64,000 nt of DNA from Pseudarthrobacter sp. NIBRBAC000502772 (GCF_006517235.1 NZ_CP041188.1:4712001-4776000); one strand, 5' to 3'. Counted from the first letter of the stretch, positions 26,041-35,166 are shown. Notes: a model not told the origin generated them from the sequence alone. Numbers and translations are program-made.

Positions 26041-26592
26041 GTGACTTTGACTAAGATCCGCACCGCCGCCGCGAGCTCCCTCGCCGCCGCCGGTCTCCTG
26101 CTTGCCCTCGCCGCCTGTTCCGCGCCGGCCACCACCCAGCCCACCTCTGCACCGGCCTCCTCGGCGAGCGCCTCACCCAGCGCCTCCGGGCCCTGCGCCG
26201 GGGTGAAGGTCATCGTCGATTCCGGCGCCCTGAAGCAGGCTGCCGCTGATACTTCCGTGTGCGTGCCCGTGTCGGCAGCCACGCCCGCTGCCAAGGTGCT
26301 CGACGAGGCCAAGGTGAAGACCGTGGGCACCACGCAGTACCCCACCGAACTGGTGTGCCGTGTGAACGGCGTCCCGGCCGCGGATCTTGAGATCACCCAC
26401 AAGGGCGGCACGTACAAGGAAGAGTGCGCGGGAATGCCCGCAGCCTTCGCCTACTGGTCTCTCTGGGTTAAGCCGGCCACCGGCGACTGGGCCTACGCGC
26501 AGGAAGGCCTCGCCACCCTGCAGGTCAACCCGGGAGAGAGCCTCGAGCTGCTCTACACCGTCGACGGCGAACCGGCCGCCCCCAAGGCATGA
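26041..26592 (+). CDS. DUF4430-like lipoprotein associated with an ECF transporter
   Basis: This 183-residue lipoprotein starts at GTG 26041. A signal peptide leads to lipobox LALAAC with Cys26, then a Ser/Thr/Pro/Ala linker to about residue 50. The mature domain has paired cysteines (GPCAGV, DTSVCVP, LVCRVNG, KEECAG) and ends in the pattern YWSLWVKPATGDWAYAQEG and NPGESLELLY, which fits DUF4430 domains related to the transcobalamin C-terminal domain. Its stop overlaps the start of the ECF fusion by four bases. It is therefore probably a surface substrate-capturing partner of that transporter, with cobalamin a candidate cargo. Confidence 0.72.
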   Translation: MTLTKIRTAAASSLAAAGLLLALAACSAPATTQPTSAPASSASASPSASGPCAGVKVIVDSGALKQAAADTSVCVPVSAATPAAKVLDEAKVKTVGTTQYPTELVCRVNGVPAADLEITHKGGTYKEECAGMPAAFAYWSLWVKPATGDWAYAQEGLATLQVNPGESLELLYTVDGEPAAPKA

Positions 26593-29426
26593 CCTTTCGA
26601 CCCGCGCCGTTACGCGCAGCGGCGGCCCTCGCCGTTGTGTTCATCGCGGCGCGGGTCATCTACCGCATCCTTTTCAACGGGGCGGGCCTTGGCGAACCGC
26701 TGCTGCTCGACCTGCCGGCGGTCCGGCTGCCTGCCCCGTACGCGCATGTGGTCTTCCTTGGTCCCGTCACCGGACCAGGTTTGTGGGCCGCGGTCGTGTC
26801 AGCCGTGCCGATTGCGGGGATGTTCCTCGCCTTCGGACTGCTCAACGCCTGGGTGGACGTGGCCCGCGGCTTTGTGCACCTGGCCCGCCGCGGCCCCATG
26901 CAGGGCCTCGCCCGGACCCTTGTAGTAGCTTGGGCGGCGCTCCCGGCACTGGCCGACGCCGTGACCTCGGTCCGCCTCGCGTTCCGGTTGCGGGGCGAAC
27001 GCTTCGGGCCCCGCGCCCTCGTGCCCGTGCTCGAGCGCACCCTTGAGCACGCGAGCCGGGTGGCCGCGGCCCTGGAGCTGCGCGGCTTCGGGAGCCGGGC
27101 CGCACACCAACCAGGGAACGACTGCGGCCCGCTTCTGGTCCGGGACGCACAGTTCCGCATCGGTGACGCGGAGATACGCGTCGCCGGATTCACGCCGTCG
27201 AGCGGGTCCATCACGGTCATGACCGGGCCCACCGGCTCAGGCAAGTCCACCGTCCTGCGGGGCATCGCCGGCCTCCTCTCCCACGTTGACGGCGGAGAAA
27301 TTTCCGGCACCGTGCGCGTCGCCGGGACGGACCGCGCCGCCACGGCGCCGCGCGATACCGCCCGGTTCATCGGCGTCGTCCTGCAGAATCCCCGCGCCGC
27401 CTTCGCCAGCACCCGGGTCCGGGACGAAATTTCCCTCGCCCTTGAGCTGCGCGGCATGGCTTCCGGGACCACCAAGGCAAGGGTGCTGGAGGTCGCGGAG
27501 CGCATCGGGGTGTCGGCGCTGCTGGACCGGAACATCAGCACTCTCTCGGCGGGTGAGGCAACACTCGTGGCCATCGCGGCCGCGGTGGTGGAGCACCCGG
27601 CCCTGCTCTTGGTCGACGAGCCCCTGGCCGATCTCGACACCGCTGCCCGCGGGCACGTCATCGCCGTCCTCAACGATCTCGCCCACCATGACGGTGTCTG
27701 TGTCATCGTGGCGGAGCACCGGGCTGCGCAGTTCGTCCCGGTTGCCGATGCGTGGTGGACCATCGACGGCGGCGCCCTGGTACCGGGTGCGGCACCCTCC
27801 CCTTCTGCGCCGCGCGAGGTCCGTCCAACGGCGGAGCCAGCTGAGCACGTGCCCGTCCTGACTGCGACAAACCTCGCCGTGCACCGAAAAGGCAAGCCGC
27901 TCGTGCGCGAGGCGTCCCTGACCCTGCACCGGGGTGAAGTGGTGGCCCTGGTGGGGCCGAACGGTGCCGGGAAGTCGTCCCTCCTGGTGGCGCTCGCCCT
28001 GGGTGAAGGAACGGTCGACGGCGGCACGGTCGACGGCGGCCGCGTCGCCCTCGTTCCGGACGCCTCGGACGACCTCTTCACCAGGGATACGGTCGCGGGC
28101 GAGCTCCGCGCGGCCGAGAAGCGGCAGGCGCGCGCCGGGCGCCACGCAGACCGGCGCCGCCCAGCCATTTCCCACATATCTGCAGCATCACACCTGGCCC
28201 GTCTGCGGAGAGACGTCCGGGTTCCGATCGGGCACGAGCACCCCCGCGACCTCTCAGCCGGTGAACGCCGGATCCTGGCCATCACGCTGCAGACCATGGA
28301 CAACCCCCAGGTACTCCTGATCGACGAACCCACCCGCGGACTGGATCCTGCGGCGCGTACAGCAGTCGCGGCGGCGCTGCGGGCGGCAGCGGACTCCGGC
28401 GCGGCTGTCCTCATCGCCACGCACGACCACGACTTTGCCCACGGCCTCGGTGCCCGGATCCTCCCGATGAGTGACGGCGTCGCGCCTTCCTCCGCACCAG
28501 AAGCCGCCCCGGAACCGCCCCTTCCGCTTCCCCGGCAGGAAAATGCCGGACCCCGGCCACGCGTCACCGAACAACCGGACTCGCACGCCCCGACAAGGCA
28601 TCACCGCATCCGGATGCCACGCGCCGCAGAACTCGCAGTTCTCGCAGCGGCAAACGTCCTTGCCCTCGCAGCGTTCTGCTGGCCGCTGCTCGCCGCCGCT
28701 TTTCCGGAAGATGCCGCCGCGGCGCTCCCCTACGCAGCGCTGGCCATCGCGCCGCTCGCCGTCATCGCCATCGTGGTCTCCCTGGACGGCTCGGTCAGCT
28801 CCGCACATACCGTGGCGCTGCTCGGCGTCCTGGCCGCGGTCGGTTCCGCGGTGCGGGTGGCGAGCACCGGCGTCGGGGGCGTGGAGGCTGTCTTTATCCT
28901 GCTGATCCTCGCCGGCAGGGCGTTCGGCGCGCGTTTCGGCATGCTGCTCGGCGCCGCCACGATTGCGCTCTCAAGCGCGCTGTGGGGCGGGATCGGGCCG
29001 TGGACACCGTTCCAGATCTTCGCCTGCGCGTGGGTGGGCGCCGGGGCCGGCCTGCTCCCACGACGGGTGCGAGGCAAAGCCGAACTGTGGATGCTGGGCG
29101 GCTACGGCGCCCTGGCGTCCTACCTGTTCGGCCTGCTGACCAACCTGTGGTTCTGGCCCTTCGCCGTGGGCGCCGGCACCGGCATCTCCTACCTGCCCGG
29201 CGCGCCGCTGGGCACCAACCTCAGCAGCTTCCTGCTCTACTCGCTGGTGACGTCGACGGCGGGCTGGGACACCCTGCGCGCCATCACCACCATCATCGGA
29301 ATTGCTGTGGTGGGAAGGGCCATTCTCGCCGCCCTCCGGCGGGTGAAGCCGGTCTCTAGCATGGGCGGGCAAGCCGCGCAGGCTCACTCCACCCAGGCCA
29401 GGGACCGGCTTCAACTCACACCTTGA
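26589..29426 (+). CDS. four-domain ECF transporter fusion (T-A-A-S)
   Basis: One 945-residue chain appears to hold a whole energy-coupling-factor importer. Residues 1 to about 165 are a CbiQ-like transmembrane subunit ending in the coupling motif AAALELRGFGSR. Two ABC ATPases follow: the first has GPTGSGKST, LSAGEA and LLVDEPLADLD; the second has GPNGAGKSS, LSAGERR and LLIDEPTRGLD. From about residue 680 six hydrophobic segments (AELAVLAAANVLALAAFCWP to the end) fit an S component. The ATG overlaps the DUF4430-like gene. The second downstream gene is the B12-dependent metH, which supports cobalamin or a related vitamin. The last residues RLQLTP* come from a 20-base sequence repeated at 29979, so the natural C-terminus may have been altered. 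Confidence 0.83.
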   Translation: MTFRPAPLRAAAALAVVFIAARVIYRILFNGAGLGEPLLLDLPAVRLPAPYAHVVFLGPVTGPGLWAAVVSAVPIAGMFLAFGLLNAWVDVARGFVHLARRGPMQGLARTLVVAWAALPALADAVTSVRLAFRLRGERFGPRALVPVLERTLEHASRVAAALELRGFGSRAAHQPGNDCGPLLVRDAQFRIGDAEIRVAGFTPSSGSITVMTGPTGSGKSTVLRGIAGLLSHVDGGEISGTVRVAGTDRAATAPRDTARFIGVVLQNPRAAFASTRVRDEISLALELRGMASGTTKARVLEVAERIGVSALLDRNISTLSAGEATLVAIAAAVVEHPALLLVDEPLADLDTAARGHVIAVLNDLAHHDGVCVIVAEHRAAQFVPVADAWWTIDGGALVPGAAPSPSAPREVRPTAEPAEHVPVLTATNLAVHRKGKPLVREASLTLHRGEVVALVGPNGAGKSSLLVALALGEGTVDGGTVDGGRVALVPDASDDLFTRDTVAGELRAAEKRQARAGRHADRRRPAISHISAASHLARLRRDVRVPIGHEHPRDLSAGERRILAITLQTMDNPQVLLIDEPTRGLDPAARTAVAAALRAAADSGAAVLIATHDHDFAHGLGARILPMSDGVAPSSAPEAAPEPPLPLPRQENAGPRPRVTEQPDSHAPTRHHRIRMPRAAELAVLAAANVLALAAFCWPLLAAAFPEDAAAALPYAALAIAPLAVIAIVVSLDGSVSSAHTVALLGVLAAVGSAVRVASTGVGGVEAVFILLILAGRAFGARFGMLLGAATIALSSALWGGIGPWTPFQIFACAWVGAGAGLLPRRVRGKAELWMLGGYGALASYLFGLLTNLWFWPFAVGAGTGISYLPGAPLGTNLSSFLLYSLVTSTAGWDTLRAITTIIGIAVVGRAILAALRRVKPVSSMGGQAAQAHSTQARDRLQLTP

Positions 29427-29428
29427 AG
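29409..29428. repeat. 20-base direct repeat, copy 1
   Basis: CTTCAACTCACACCTTGAAG overlaps the stop codon of the ECF fusion. An exact copy at 29979-29998 covers the 3' end of metH. The flanks differ, so this looks like a junction of an old rearrangement. Confidence 0.7.
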
Positions 29429-29513
29429 CGCTGCGCACAGGAAAAAGCCCGTCACGAACAATGGAACAAGAACCGGTGCCAACGGTCCTGGCCCGTTGAC
29501 CTGGGCAGAGCCG

Positions 29514-29606
29514 CCGTCTCTGGCAGAGTTGGAGCGGTGCTTCTTCCTCGACGACACGACAACCCTGGTCAACAAACGGCGCGGGGACTACAACCGTACG
29601 GGGACC
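29514..29606 (+). mobile_element. remnant of a Tn3-family transposase N-terminus (DUF4158-like)
   Basis: One plus-strand frame reads PSLAELERCFFLDD, then TTTLVNKRRGDYNRTGT. This matches the usual Tn3-transposase start pattern of the type ELERFFFLDD followed by KRRGDHNRLGF. No further transposase sequence, terminal repeats or resolvase was seen, and a hairpin follows at 29628. It is a decayed fragment of about 30 codons. Confidence 0.6.
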
Positions 29607-29627
29607 CCGGGACCAGGCACCCGGAAA

Positions 29628-29662
29628 GCGGACGACGGCGGGAACCTCCCGCCGTCGTCCGC
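29628..29662. terminator. perfect hairpin terminator, repeated type (copy 1)
   Basis: GCGGACGACGGCGGGA (29628-29643) pairs perfectly with TCCCGCCGTCGTCCGC (29647-29662) over a three-base ACC loop, followed by TTCCTTT. The same core occurs at 54622 and 62904. Confidence 0.8.
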
Positions 29663-29810
29663 TTCCTTTATCTAAGGGTGCGGGCCACCTGAACCACCGG
29701 TATTGCTCCCCGGCCGAGGCCGGCCGGAGCCATGCGCCCAACACGGCCAGCGCACTAATCCAGGTTGTTGCCTGCCGTTTCAGGCCCGCACAGCGTTGCC
29801 GTGCAGGGCG

Positions 29811-29963
29811 TCAGGCGTTGGCTTTCCGCTTGAACCAGCCCCACACGCCCGTGGCCACGAACAGGACCAGGCCGATGAATGCCAGCCACAGCAGGCCCTT
29901 CACCACGAAGCCGAGGATCGAAAGGACAAGCCAGATAATAAGCAGTGTGACGATAATTCCCAT
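29811..29963 (-). CDS. small hydrophobic membrane protein
   Basis: This 50-residue protein reads MGIIVTLLIIWLVLSILGF, then VVKGLLWLAFIGLVLFVATG, and ends WGWFKRKANA. It is almost entirely two hydrophobic helices with a positively charged C-terminus. Similar very short hydrophobic proteins occur in related actinobacteria, with no known function. It lies directly after (downstream of) metH in the same direction, 22 bases from the metH stop. No strong ribosome-binding site precedes it, so coupling to metH translation is possible. Confidence 0.65.
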   Translation of the reverse strand: MGIIVTLLIIWLVLSILGFVVKGLLWLAFIGLVLFVATGVWGWFKRKANA

Positions 29964-29978
29964 AGGGGAAGCTTAGGC

Positions 29979-29998
29979 CTTCAACTCACACCTTGAAG
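29979..29998. repeat. 20-base direct repeat, copy 2
   Basis: This exact copy of CTTCAACTCACACCTTGAAG encodes, on the minus strand, the last residues FKV and the stop of metH. The two copies bracket the Tn3 remnant, the hairpin and the small membrane gene. Confidence 0.7.
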
Positions 29999-32900
29999 TA
30001 CTTCGCCTCCGGGTGGTGGAACACGAACGCGTCGGTGGACTGTTCGGGGTGCAGCATCAGCTCATCGCTCAGGACAACGCCCATCCGCTCGGGTTTCAGC
30101 AGCTCCGTCACCTTGCGGCGGTCCTCCATGTCAGGGCACGCGGGGTACCCGAGCGAGAACCGCGCACCGCGGTAGTCGAGCTTGAAGTACCCTGCCTTGT
30201 CCTTCGGCTCCTCGGCGGCAAAACCAAGCTCGGTGCGGATACGGGCATGCCAGAATTCGGCCAGCGCCTCGGTGAGCTGCATGACCAGGCCGTTGAGTTC
30301 GTAGTAGTCGCGGTAGTGGTTTCCGGCGAACAGCTCGGACGTCACTTCCTCGATCTTCGAGCCGGCGGTAACCAGTTGCACCGGCAGAACGTCGATCTTT
30401 CCCGATTCGCGCGAGCGCACGAAGTCAGCGAGGCACAGGTGACGGTCCCGGCGCTGGCGCGGGAAATCGAACCGCAGCCGGTCGGTGCCGATCGGACCGC
30501 CTGATCCACCGTCGGGGGCGAGCAGTCCCGCGGTGCCGAGGACGCCGTCGCGATCCTCCCCGTGGTGCAGCACCACCACCTGTTCCCCTTCGGAGACAAC
30601 AGGGAAATAGCCGTAGGCGACGGACGCATCCAGCATTCCCTCACCGAGGATGCGGTCCAGCCAGTAGCGCAGGCGCGGCCGGCCCTCAGCTTCCACGAGT
30701 TCCTCGTAGGAGGCGCCGTCATCACCCCGGCCAGGCTTGAGCCCCCACTGCCCCATGAACGTGGCGCGCTCATCGAGGAAGGCGGAGTAGTCGTGGAGTG
30801 ACACGCCGCGCACAATCCGTGTGCCCCAGAACGGCGGCGCGGGCACGTGGTTGTCGGCGGCGACGTCGGACCGGCCGGGCATCGCCTCCGGCTCGGTCAC
30901 CGTGAACTTCGGGCCTCCCTTATGGATCCGCTTCTTCAACGGCGGAAGACCGACGGCGGCGGGGTCAGCACCGCGGGCCACCTGCACCAGCGGTTCCATG
31001 AGGGCCAGGCCCTCGAAGGCGTCCTTGGCGTACCTGACGGTTCCTTCAAACTGCTCCGCCAGGTCCTGCTCCACATAGGCGCGGGTCAGGGCTGCGCCGC
31101 CGAGGATGATGGGCCACTTCTTCGCGAGGCCACGCGATTGGAGTTCGGCGAGGTTTTCCTTCATCACCACCGTGGACTTCACCAGCAGTCCGGACATGCC
31201 GATCACGTCGGCGTTGTGTTCCTCGGCTGCGGCCATGATCTCGGCGATGCCCTGCTTAATGCCGATGTTGAAAACTTTGTAGCCGTTGTTGGTGAGGATG
31301 ATGTCCACCAGGTTCTTGCCGATGTCGTGCACATCGCCGCGCACGGTGGCGATCACCATGGTGCCCTTGCCCGAGGAGTCGGACTTCTCCATGTGCGGCT
31401 CGAGCAGGGCCACGGCGTTCTTCATGACCTCGGCGGACTGCAGCACGAACGGCAGCTGCATCTCGCCGGCGCCGAAGCGCTCACCCACCACTTTCATGCC
31501 TTCGAGCAGCTGGTCGTTGATGATCGCCAGCGGTGACATGCCTTCGCTGCGGGCAAGGTCCAGGTCCGCTTCCAGGCCCTTGCCTTCGCCATCGATGATG
31601 CGGCGCTGCAGGCGTTCGCCGGTGGGCAGGGCGGCGAGTTCCGCGGCACGCTGGTCCTTGAGCGCTGCAGTGTCGACGCCGGCGAACAGGTCCAGCATGA
31701 TGGCCAGCGGGTCATACGTGACATTGCCGTCGGCGTCGTATTCGCGGCGGTCATAGACGAGGTCCAGGGCCACCTTCCGCTGTTCCTCCGGGAGTGAAGC
31801 GAGGGGCACGATCTTGGCGGCGTCGATGATGCCGCTGGTCAGGCCCGCCTGCACGGCCTCGTGCAGGAACACCGAGTTCAGGGCCATGCGCGCTGCCGGG
31901 TTCAGGCCGAAGGACACGTTCGAGACGCCGAGGGTGGTTTGGATGCCCGGGTACTTCGCGGTGATCTGGCGGATGGCCTCGATGGTTTCGATGCCGTCCC
32001 GGCGGGTTTCTTCCTGGCCGGTGGCGATGGGGAAGGTCAGGGCGTCGACGATGATGTCCTCGACGCGCATCCCCCATTCGCCCACCAGGGCTTCGACGAG
32101 GCGCGTGGCGATGGCCACTTTGCCCTCGGTGGTGCGTGCCTGGCCCTGTTCGTCGATGGTCAGGGCGATCACGGCGGTGCCGTGTTCCTTCACGAGCGGC
32201 ATGATTCGCGCGAAGCGGCTGTCCGGGCCGTCGCCGTCCTCGTAGTTGACGGAGTTCACCACCGGGCGGCCGCCGATGTGTTCGAGCCCGGCCTGTAGGA
32301 CGGCCGGTTCGGTGGAGTCCATGACCAGAGGGAGCGTGGAGGCCGACGCGAAACGCGAGACGATCTCCTTCATGTCGGCCACGCCGTCGCGCCCCACATA
32401 GTCGATGCAAACGTCGAGCAGGTGCGCGCCGACACGGACCTGCTCGCGGGCGATGTCGACGCAGTCGTCCCAGCGCTCCTCCAGCATCGCCTGGCGGAAG
32501 GCCTTCGAACCGTTCGCGTTGGTGCGCTCGCCAATGGCGAGGTACGCGGACTCCTGGTCGAAATTCACGTGGTGGTAGAGGGAAGCGATGCCGGCTTCGC
32601 GCTCGGTGGGAAGGCGGCTGCCGTCGGCGCCCCTCCCGCCGCTGGTGACCGCGGCGCTGGTGCGGAAGGGGGCAAGACGTTCGACGACGGCGGCCATGTG
32701 CTCCGGCGTCGTACCGCAACAGCCGCCCACGAGGCCCAGGCCGAATTCCCGCACGAACTGCTCGTGCGCGGTGGCGAGTTCGGTGGGCGTCAGCGGATAG
32801 TGCGCGCCATTGGGACCAAGGATCGGCAGGCCGGCGTTGGGCATGCAGGCGATGGCCACGGAGGACTGCTTGGCGAGGTGGCGCAGGTGCTCGCTCATCT

Positions 32901-33636
32901 CGTCCGGCCCGGTGGCGCAGTTCAGGCCGATGGCGTCGACGCCGAGCGGCTCGAGGGCGGTGAGCGCGGCGCCGATTTCGGAGCCCATCAGCATGGTGCC
33001 GGTGGTCTCGACGGTCACCGTAACGAAGATGGGGAGCCGGATGCCGCGGGTGACGATGGCCTGCTTGCAGCCGTTGACGGCGGCTTTGGTCTGCAGGAGG
33101 TCCTGGCTGGTTTCGATAAGGAAGGCGTCGGCTCCCCCGTCGATGAGGCCCTCGGCCTGCAGGGCGAAGGTCTGCTTGAGGTAGTCGTAGCTGGTGTGGC
33201 CGAGGCTGGGGAGCTTGGTGCCCGGCCCCATGGAGCCCAGGACCCACCGCATCCGTCCGTCTGTTTTTTCTGCCGCTTCTGCTCGCTCGCGGGCGATCTC
33301 GGCGCCCTTCCGGGCGAGCTCTTCAATCCGGTCGTCGATGCCGTAGTCCGAGAGGTTGGACCAGTTGGCGCCGAAGGTGTTGGTTTCCACGGCGTCAATG
33401 CCGGTGGCGAAGTAGGCGTCGTGGATGTCCGCGAGGACGTCCGGCCGCGTGGCGTTGAGGATCTCGTTGCAGCCTTCCAGCCCCAGGAAATCGTCTTCAA
33501 GCGACAGTTCCCGCCCCTGCAGCATGGTGCCCATGGCCCCATCGGCAATGACGACCCGGTGGTTCACCGCATCCAGCAGCTCCTGGGCGCGGACGGGGCG
33601 GGGGACGGACTCAATATCAAGCGCAAAACGAGGCAT
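29986..33636 (-). CDS. metH: cobalamin-dependent methionine synthase
   Basis: This 1216-residue enzyme transfers a methyl group from methyltetrahydrofolate to homocysteine through methylcobalamin. The homocysteine domain has zinc ligands in GLNCATGP (Cys240) and GGCCGTTP (Cys306, Cys307). The pterin domain contains YLAIGERTNANGSKAFRQAM and GAHLLDVCIDYVG. The B12 domain has the cobalt-ligating motif GDVHDIGKN, then VIGMSGLLVKS and ILGGAALT. The C-terminal reactivation domain ends in YPACPDMEDRRK. All four modules are complete and length is normal. It lies downstream of and converges on an ECF importer fusion that may bring in the cofactor. No cobalamin riboswitch was recognised. Confidence 0.96.
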   Translation of the reverse strand: MPRFALDIESVPRPVRAQELLDAVNHRVVIADGAMGTMLQGRELSLEDDFLGLEGCNEILNATRPDVLADIHDAYFATGIDAVETNTFGANWSNLSDYGIDDRIEELARKGAEIARERAEAAEKTDGRMRWVLGSMGPGTKLPSLGHTSYDYLKQTFALQAEGLIDGGADAFLIETSQDLLQTKAAVNGCKQAIVTRGIRLPIFVTVTVETTGTMLMGSEIGAALTALEPLGVDAIGLNCATGPDEMSEHLRHLAKQSSVAIACMPNAGLPILGPNGAHYPLTPTELATAHEQFVREFGLGLVGGCCGTTPEHMAAVVERLAPFRTSAAVTSGGRGADGSRLPTEREAGIASLYHHVNFDQESAYLAIGERTNANGSKAFRQAMLEERWDDCVDIAREQVRVGAHLLDVCIDYVGRDGVADMKEIVSRFASASTLPLVMDSTEPAVLQAGLEHIGGRPVVNSVNYEDGDGPDSRFARIMPLVKEHGTAVIALTIDEQGQARTTEGKVAIATRLVEALVGEWGMRVEDIIVDALTFPIATGQEETRRDGIETIEAIRQITAKYPGIQTTLGVSNVSFGLNPAARMALNSVFLHEAVQAGLTSGIIDAAKIVPLASLPEEQRKVALDLVYDRREYDADGNVTYDPLAIMLDLFAGVDTAALKDQRAAELAALPTGERLQRRIIDGEGKGLEADLDLARSEGMSPLAIINDQLLEGMKVVGERFGAGEMQLPFVLQSAEVMKNAVALLEPHMEKSDSSGKGTMVIATVRGDVHDIGKNLVDIILTNNGYKVFNIGIKQGIAEIMAAAEEHNADVIGMSGLLVKSTVVMKENLAELQSRGLAKKWPIILGGAALTRAYVEQDLAEQFEGTVRYAKDAFEGLALMEPLVQVARGADPAAVGLPPLKKRIHKGGPKFTVTEPEAMPGRSDVAADNHVPAPPFWGTRIVRGVSLHDYSAFLDERATFMGQWGLKPGRGDDGASYEELVEAEGRPRLRYWLDRILGEGMLDASVAYGYFPVVSEGEQVVVLHHGEDRDGVLGTAGLLAPDGGSGGPIGTDRLRFDFPRQRRDRHLCLADFVRSRESGKIDVLPVQLVTAGSKIEEVTSELFAGNHYRDYYELNGLVMQLTEALAEFWHARIRTELGFAAEEPKDKAGYFKLDYRGARFSLGYPACPDMEDRRKVTELLKPERMGVVLSDELMLHPEQSTDAFVFHHPEAKYFKV

Positions 33637-34449
33637 CTAAACAGACTACGGGCGGGGCCGAAACATTGCGCCGTGTTTCCGTGTACTACGACGAGGGGGG
33701 CGCATGGCACAGTCGGCCCTGCGCAGGAGCCGCAGCCTCAGGAATCGTAAACATGTCCTTTGTGCAACCGCGTGTGAGGCCGTCCAGTCACGCCGCCGCC
33801 AGTCCCGAGGTGCTGTTGAGCGTTTACCGGTGGCCGTGTCGCGAACCAAAGTACGCGAACCGCTCAAAAAATTTGCGACGTGCACTCGTGCTGTAGGCAC
33901 TTGAGTGCGAACCAGGATCCGATCGAGCTCGAGGGGATACTGAATCGTCAGAAGGTGCATTCAGGGAAGACCAAGGCGTCCAATTGTACAAGATCAAAGG
34001 CACGGGCCGGTTTTGAGCGTGAAGCCGAGGACAACCTGCGGAAGCGCACGGAAAGCACATAAGTCCTCAAGGTAGCAGAACGTGGGACGAGCTAGGGATT
34101 CACGCGAAACGTCTTAATCATCAAGGGACTTGTCCTGAAGGTGACCATTCTGCCGACGCCTGAGGGAAAGGGGGCCAGTCCCATGTTAAATCTTTACTGG
34201 GTTCTGATATTGTTCATCGACGGGTTGGAGGTTACAGGCGGCAAGCCCGAGAAGCCCGAACGGCACAGCCCTGACCGCAAGTAGCATCGCGTGTCGCTTC
34301 CAAGTATCCCCCGAATCCCCTATAGGGTATCCGTTGTCACCTATATTCAGGTGGCCGTCGGGGGACACTTTTAACTACGGATAGCAGTATCGCGTGAACA
34401 ACTGCGGCACCCCGCTGTACTTGAGCGTTGCACGAGTTGAGGGGTTCCA
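33637..34449. other. intergenic stretch at the left edge of the lower-GC island
   Basis: These 813 bases hold no gene I can support. Base composition falls visibly from the metH side towards the island. It contains an A-rich tract (around 33868), scattered short inverted repeats, and no integrase, tRNA or transposase sequence that I recognise. A 33-codon frame at about 34183 (MLNLYWVLILFIDG) is too short to support. The last 120 bases are the probable promoter region of the DUF5343 gene. Confidence 0.5.
34318..34353. promoter_or_regulatory. two small palindromes upstream of the DUF5343-SEFIR-PIN operon
   Basis: CCCTATAGGG (34318-34327) is a perfect palindrome, and CACCT-ATATTC-AGGTG (34338-34353) is an inverted repeat, about 100 bases before the DUF5343 start. 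They may be a promoter with an operator, but no -35/-10 pair of good quality was identified. Confidence 0.4.
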
Positions 34450-35166
34450 ATGACTGCAGAGTCTGTCGAGCAGAAGACTGCTTATCCATATATGTCGCCG
34501 TCAGTGTGGACGTCACTGCGAAGAGTCTTCTTCAAACAAGTACCAAGCAAGGTTTCCCTGACCTACCTGTCGTCCATCCTCTCCATAACCGAGAAAACTG
34601 CGAAGAATATCCTTCCGCAGATGCGGAACGTGGGCCTCATTGACCAGGACGGCGTACCCACGGACCTTGCTCAGGACTTCCGATTTGAAGAGACTTACCC
34701 CAAAGTGTGTGACACGATTCTTGAGTCGCTGTATCCCTTGGAAGTCCGGGAAATCTTCCCGTCCCCAGATGCCGACCCTGCGGCCGTTGCCAATTGGTTC
34801 ATGCGTCACTCAAAGTCCGGGCAGGCCAGCGCGAATGTCGTTGCAAAGTTCTATTTGCACCTTGTCGCCAAGGAGCCCCTCCCTGAAGACGTGAAGCCTC
34901 GGACACCCCGCGCAGCTAAGCAGAAAAGCAAGCCAGCCGCACCGGCAAAGAGCGAGCCAGAAAAAGTTACCGAAAAAGCTGACATACCGGCAGAGTCATT
35001 TGCGCCTGTCCAGCCCCAACCTAACGGCCATCCCCACCCTGTCGCACAGCAGCATTCGGGACCAAGCCTTCATGTGGACCTCCAAGTCCATATCGACTCC
35101 TCTGCTTCAGCAGACCAGATCGACGCAATCTTTGCGAGCATGGCTAAGCATCTCTATGGACGGTAG
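34450..35166 (+). CDS. DUF5343 winged-helix protein of a candidate defence operon
   Basis: This 238-residue protein resembles DUF5343. Residues 12 to about 140 form a winged-helix-like domain (YPYMSPSVWTSLRRVFFK, LSSILSITEKTAKNILPQM, GLIDQDGVPTDLAQDFR) followed by a helical part (WFMRHSKSGQASANVVAKF). A Lys/Pro/Ala linker covers about 142-185. The conserved C-terminal tail is LHVDLQVHIDSSASADQIDA then IFASMAKHLYGR. GAGGGG precedes ATG 34450. It overlaps the SEFIR gene by 11 bases, implying coupled translation and probably a physical complex. The role is unknown; a nucleic-acid-binding sensor, adaptor or operon regulator fits the fold. Codons are less GC-rich than in flanking genes. Confidence 0.78.
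   Translation: MTAESVEQKTAYPYMSPSVWTSLRRVFFKQVPSKVSLTYLSSILSITEKTAKNILPQMRNVGLIDQDGVPTDLAQDFRFEETYPKVCDTILESLYPLEVREIFPSPDADPAAVANWFMRHSKSGQASANVVAKFYLHLVAKEPLPEDVKPRTPRAAKQKSKPAAPAKSEPEKVTEKADIPAESFAPVQPQPNGHPHPVAQQHSGPSLHVDLQVHIDSSASADQIDAIFASMAKHLYGR

Noticed and set aside
26660..28567. 635-codon open frame on the minus strand
   Set aside because: It lies opposite the ECF fusion, whose ATPase motifs are unambiguous; the minus frame is Arg/Ser/Ala-rich without motifs.
33880..33920. tRNA-like inverted repeat with GGTTCG
   Set aside because: Only a single stem can be drawn; acceptor, D and anticodon arms are missing.
33637..34449. integrase, tRNA or attachment site at the island edge
   Set aside because: No recombinase sequence, cloverleaf or repeat shared with the right edge could be found by eye.
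35000..35155. longer N-terminus for the SEFIR protein
   Set aside because: This part overlaps the conserved DUF5343 tail in another frame and reads as unstructured Ser/Thr/Arg sequence; ATG 35156 is a better start.
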